Below, in pieces: positions 6,602 through 8,491 of a stretch of DNA of 8,491 bases. Below the pieces are notes generated by a model. It made no database searches. It saw nothing but the letters and a program-made list of their open reading frames with translations, and was not told where the DNA came from. This stretch comes from JBBQQK01 sp038216025 (lineage in GTDB: Bacteria; Patescibacteriota; UBA1384; XYA2-FULL-43-10; 1-14-0-10-43-13). A program made the position numbers and the translations under genes. Location: NCBI GenBank assembly GCA_038216025.1, contig JBBQQK010000049.1:1-8491 (forward strand). Direction: 5' to 3'. Each line of letters begins with the position of its first letter. The stretch's first letter is position 1.

Positions 6602-6619
6602 TATTTAAGGAGCGCGAGT

Positions 6620-7429
6620 TTGATAACTAATTGGACCAAAACAAGCCACGCTACAAGACCTACTCTACAAATTGTAGGCAACCCTCCCAACACAAAGACA
6701 TTGAGAGGGAACCATGCAGTCATCTCGGGACCTTCAGGCTCAGGCAAGAGTGAAACTTTACTCATGCTGATGAGAATAAGGAGCGACCTGTTCCTGCCGC
6801 CTGTCACAAGATATATGTGCCGCGGCTTGAGGTCAGGAGAAAACTCCGAGAGGGTTAGGTCCGTCCCGATGAAAGAACTTCTGGGGATCATAGACACCCA
6901 AGATTGCATTGTTACTTGCAGCGCAGATCTTGGAAGATGGCTGTCAACTCAAGAAAACCATTTATACCAATCGCTTGGCATAGACGAATCCGATATCTTC
7001 AACCAAATGGAAGAAAAGCCCGCTCTCGAGGAGTTTATTTCTGCCTACCTAATAAAAGAGGTTGAAGAAAATTCCCGACGGGCAGAAGAAGAAGGGAAAT
7101 TTCTACTATGGGAACTGCAGCACGGAGATGACTTAGCTTTCAAAGAGACGTTTACCGAGTCTCTGATTTTTCCACTGAAGGCCAGTTTTGACACCCTGAC
7201 AAGACGACAGAAGACCAGACAGGCAGGAAGTAGTTCCTACAAGCTGATGAGAGAGCTTGAAAGCCGATGTGCCATGTTGGAACCCAATGTGTTGCACAAC
7301 AAGGAGCTGCTCAAAAATCCGCTAGAAAACGAAACAGTAGAACAACTCATAAAAAATATTCGCCTTATAAGCTGGATATGCGGGGCCATAAAGGAGGAAA
7401 AAAGTATCGTATACCGGGCTAGGAGCTGA
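6620..7429 (+). CDS. Guanylate kinase-like P-loop protein with divergent C-terminus
   Basis: The protein is 269 residues when started at the TTG, chosen because AAGGAG (6607-6612) lies seven bases upstream and the earlier ATG at 6533 has no SD sequence. A strong P-loop, AVISGPSGSGKSETL (GPSGSGKS at 37-44), is followed by VTRYMCRGLRSGE (62-74), which resembles the GMP-binding TTRxPRxGE segment of guanylate kinases, then a KELLGII helix. The usual lid and the second half of the kinase are not recognisable. Instead, residues 115-269 are mostly charged helix, with EEFISAYLIKEVEENSRRAEEE near 124-145 and a long C-terminal tail. It may bind a nucleotide without being a housekeeping guanylate kinase. 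G+C is high at the front (35 of 60 bases at 6781-6840, 31 of 60 at 6841-6900) and low near the end. It probably forms an operon with the Nudix gene 43 bases downstream. Confidence 0.65.
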   Translation: MITNWTKTSHATRPTLQIVGNPPNTKTLRGNHAVISGPSGSGKSETLLMLMRIRSDLFLPPVTRYMCRGLRSGENSERVRSVPMKELLGIIDTQDCIVTCSADLGRWLSTQENHLYQSLGIDESDIFNQMEEKPALEEFISAYLIKEVEENSRRAEEEGKFLLWELQHGDDLAFKETFTESLIFPLKASFDTLTRRQKTRQAGSSSYKLMRELESRCAMLEPNVLHNKELLKNPLENETVEQLIKNIRLISWICGAIKEEKSIVYRARS

Positions 7430-7441
7430 CCGCTCCTAGCC
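7417..7441 (+). promoter_or_regulatory. 10-bp hairpin carrying the stop codon in its loop
   Basis: GGCTAGGAGC (7417-7426) pairs with GCTCCTAGCC (7432-7441), with the five-base loop TGACC. The loop begins with the TGA stop of the upstream gene. The following bases (GTCAATTTAAATTT) do not make a true T tract, so it is a weak terminator or attenuator, or an RNA-processing or stability element between two operon genes. Confidence 0.6.
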
Positions 7442-7472
7442 GTCAATTTAAATTTAACTATGAATTTTGTTT

Positions 7473-8491
7473 ATGAAACAATGTATAAAATGTTATAGCG
7501 AAGACTTAATAGAAATTATCGAGGCAAGTCATGTCTATTATCTGTGTAAAAACTGTCAATCAAAAGAAGGCAGGGCTTTTGATGTGTCAGGCAGGATTAT
7601 TACAGAAATAGAGAACGGAATCATAAAACATAAAACTGCCGGTGCATTGGTTCGATCAAAAGATAAAATTTTGCTAACTAAAAAAAGGGTTTTTCCGTAT
7701 GGTTTCTGCTTCCCTGCCGGACACATTGAGAACGGCGAAAAACCAGAAGAAGCCGCTGACAGAGAACTCTCAGAGGAAACCGGATTGAAAGGAAACAGGG
7801 GGAAGCTGGTCTTTAACGAAACACTTATCGACAATTGTCGCGCAGGCGCAGATTTACATGAATGGTTCGTATATGAATATGAAACCGAAGGAAATGTAAT
7901 CTTGAACTCAGAAATGGATTGCTTTGTTTGGGCAAAAATAGATGAACTCTCCACTATCGACATCGACGATCCGGTAAAGCATATCTTGTCAAAATTAAAT
8001 CTGTATAGACCCAAGTTTGAAAACCGCCAAGAACTCGACCATTTATCTATCAAACCCAAAGAATTCAATTCTTTTACAGAATCGCTGATGAATTCCGTGT
8101 CCAACGCTTTTTTGACCACCGACATAAAAGGAGAGATGGATTCAGCAAACATACCGGCCGAAGAACTCTTGAAGGCATTTGACAAGAATAAAGTTATTTC
8201 CAGAAAGATCAAATCAATAGCGATGGATTGCCTAAAAAATAATTTTACTTCTTTTTCGAAAATTAAAATCAAAGAGGGCAACTATACCGTAATAGCCTCC
8301 CCCATAATCTCAGAAGGCAGATCAGGAACGGCCGTTCATATAAAGCCGTACTCACCAAACCATTCGCAAGAAATCAAAGATGTCGTCGCTTATCAAAGCT
8401 CATTGACCAAATCAACAAACTCAAACGAAATTATTAGCACTATTCTGAGACAGCTTCTGATTTCATTCGACGCGACAGGATGCAACTTAAT
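7473..8491 (+). CDS. Zinc ribbon-Nudix-PAS-like signalling protein, C-terminus outside window
   Basis: The frame stays open to the window edge (339 codons seen). Residues 1-30 form a zinc ribbon with Cys4-Cys7 and Cys25-Cys28. A Nudix hydrolase domain follows (about 55-180), beginning TAGALVRSKDKILLTKKR. It has a perfect Nudix box, Gly83 through GEKPEEAADRELSEETGL (Glu89, Arg97, Glu98, Glu101, Glu102, Gly104), which binds the metal and cleaves a nucleoside diphosphate linked to another group. From about 200, FTESLMNSVSNAFLTTDIKG and the later NYTVIASPIISEGRSGTAVHIK look like a PAS sensor domain. A helix then leads to STILRQLLISFDATGCNL, which resembles the start of a GAF domain. An output domain (kinase, cyclase or phosphatase) may follow. 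The ATG at 7473 is preferred because Cys4 is close to it; no good SD sequence is visible, and a TTG at 7467 is possible. The Nudix call is very sure; PAS is likely and GAF tentative. Confidence 0.85.
   Translation, partial: MKQCIKCYSEDLIEIIEASHVYYLCKNCQSKEGRAFDVSGRIITEIENGIIKHKTAGALVRSKDKILLTKKRVFPYGFCFPAGHIENGEKPEEAADRELSEETGLKGNRGKLVFNETLIDNCRAGADLHEWFVYEYETEGNVILNSEMDCFVWAKIDELSTIDIDDPVKHILSKLNLYRPKFENRQELDHLSIKPKEFNSFTESLMNSVSNAFLTTDIKGEMDSANIPAEELLKAFDKNKVISRKIKSIAMDCLKNNFTSFSKIKIKEGNYTVIASPIISEGRSGTAVHIKPYSPNHSQEIKDVVAYQSSLTKSTNSNEIISTILRQLLISFDATGCNL

Noticed and set aside
6533..6619. Upstream ATG for the guanylate kinase-like protein
   Set aside because: It lies before the likely promoter and has no SD sequence; the added residues are hydrophobic AT-rich noise.
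7556..8281. Long open frame on the minus strand opposite the Nudix gene
   Set aside because: It is the antisense of a gene with a perfect Nudix box and reads as serine- and phenylalanine-rich sequence with no motif.
1..8491. CRISPR array, tRNA or rRNA genes
   Set aside because: No regularly spaced direct repeats, cloverleaf-like segments or rRNA-like stretches were seen on either strand.

Overview
The window reads as bacterial chromosome, AT-rich, with short genes, compact hairpin terminators and several genes lacking a good Shine-Dalgarno (SD) sequence. A 774-residue Lon protease, a DUF378-type two-helix membrane protein and several exported or signalling proteins of unrecognised type would suit a member of the Candidate Phyla Radiation (Patescibacteria, for example Parcubacteria). 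This is an inference from gene style, and a low-GC Firmicute cannot be excluded. UGA appears to be used as a stop codon.

Layout. Positions 1-1323 hold nearly all of an ISL3-family insertion sequence with an intact zinc-finger DDE transposase; only its outermost left end lies outside the window. A hairpin terminator (1334-1380) follows the element directly, so it probably landed between an older gene and that gene's terminator. A 280-base gap with no supported gene leads to lon (1665-3989). Next comes a small DUF378-like membrane protein (4170-4379), which converges on a leftward gene (4461-5717) for a membrane-anchored extracellular protein with TraB/TIKI/ChaN-like motifs. The two share a 20-bp-stem bidirectional terminator. 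Diverging from the leftward gene is a small secreted protein (6014-6403) made almost entirely of five copies of a DLxDLIxLxxxF repeat, closed by its own terminator and followed by an unusual T9/A9 hairpin.

The right end is the most unusual part. A rightward pair starts with a TTG-initiated P-loop protein (6620-7429) that looks like a guanylate kinase with a replaced C-terminal half. It is followed 43 bases later by an open-ended gene (7473 to the window edge) encoding a zinc ribbon, a Nudix hydrolase domain with a perfect Nudix box, a PAS-like domain and the start of what may be a GAF domain. A hairpin with the upstream stop codon in its loop separates them. A nucleotide-binding protein beside a Nudix-PAS sensor suggests a nucleotide-linked signalling module, but no function has been established.

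The other genes do not form one obvious pathway. Lon is cytoplasmic protein quality control; the DUF378 protein, the TraB/TIKI-like protein and the repeat protein all act at or outside the membrane.
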